From Collinsella sp. MSK.8.10 (lineage in GTDB: Bacteria > Actinomycetota > Coriobacteriia > Coriobacteriales > Coriobacteriaceae), in contig NZ_JAHPYF010000001.1 of the NCBI RefSeq assembly GCF_019041915.1, positions 434,001-498,000 on the forward strand: a stretch of DNA of 64,000 nt, written 5' to 3'. Below the pieces are notes generated by a model. That model was not told where the DNA came from and searched no databases. It saw only the letters and a program-made list of their open reading frames with translations. The translations under genes were made by a program, and so were the position numbers. Of this stretch, positions 63,953-64,000 are shown in pieces. Position 1 is the stretch's first letter. Each line of letters starts with the position of its first letter.

Positions 63953-64000
63953 CTCTCCACCTTCTTCCTCACGATGTCGCGCGGGTCTTCGCCCATCGCC
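63949..64000 (-). CDS. 3' end of a small phage gene (cut by window edge)
   Basis: A frame ending GEDPRDIVRKKVER overlaps the next start by 4 nt (ATGA). It may begin at the ATG near 63996 or continue beyond the window. Nothing more can be said. Confidence 0.35.
   Translation of the reverse strand, partial: AMGEDPRDIVRKKVER

Larger units (their letters stand above)
39992..64000. mobile_element. Siphovirus-type prophage, partial (continues beyond right edge)
   Basis: A contiguous run of minus-strand phage genes in standard order: packaging, portal, head, connectors, tail, tip, DGR, lysis. Its left end lies between the pknB terminator at 39704 and the lysis-operon terminator at 39992-40020; the exact attachment site is not defined because the other end is outside the window. 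Genes overlap by 1-4 nt almost everywhere. Integrase, repressor and replication genes are not in view, so lysogeny is inferred from the chromosomal location. Confidence 0.9.

Overview
The window looks like a chromosome segment from a GC-rich gut actinobacterium of the Coriobacteriia, most likely Collinsella or a close relative (inference from gene content; no 16S rRNA is present). Pointers are the actinobacterial kinase/FHA/PstP/RodA/PBP/PknB cell-wall cluster, an anaerobic pyruvate:ferredoxin oxidoreductase, a lone carbamate kinase, and intergenic palindromic repeats. Positions 1 to about 39,990 are chromosome. From about 39,990 to the right edge lies part of a siphovirus-type prophage that continues past 64,000.

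Chromosome, left to right. A truncated mutY follows an Fe-S type Rrf2 regulator. Next are tRNA-Asp, a long perfect inverted repeat, a YfcE-like phosphoesterase, two LytS/LytTR two-component pairs flanking a glycosyltransferase, an MFS transporter and a zinc-dependent phospholipase C-like protein, then an amidohydrolase/APC permease pair, a membrane-anchored C39-like protease, carbamate kinase and a 1179-residue pyruvate:ferredoxin oxidoreductase. Then come an FHA/kinase/Ser-Gly-rich exported protein trio, recR-ebfC, a small membrane protein, dnaX and a YcxB-like protein. The long plus-strand cell-wall operon follows: a membrane kinase, FhaA, FhaB, PstP, a RodA and penicillin-binding protein fused in one chain, and a PASTA kinase of the PknB type. 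It ends at a strong terminator.

Prophage. Virtually all its genes read right to left. From the right edge come six small genes of unknown function (the rightmost cut by the edge), an HNH endonuclease, terminase small and large subunits, an SPP1-type portal and a minor head protein carrying a C-terminal nuclease-like (CdiA-CT type) domain. After a terminator come scaffold, HK97-fold capsid, head-tail connectors, tail tube, the G/GT chaperone pair with a textbook -1 slippery site, tape measure, Dit, Tal and a BppU-like protein. The lysis end holds an XkdX-like protein, a coiled-coil membrane protein, holin, amidase endolysin and a tiny DUF3789-like membrane protein. Integrase, repressor and replication genes are not in the window.

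The most striking system is a complete diversity-generating retroelement (DGR) in the tail region: a DUF6273-like target protein with a C-terminal variable repeat, an Avd accessory protein, a template repeat and a reverse transcriptase. Template and variable repeats align over 129 bp with 13 differences, and all 13 fall at template adenines on the coding strand. This signature is read directly from the sequence. A hairpin sits 3 nt beyond the variable repeat, where DGR target-recognition hairpins are known. The second notable item is the minor head protein/nuclease fusion, which resembles phage MuF-type polymorphic toxins but has no obvious immunity gene beside it.
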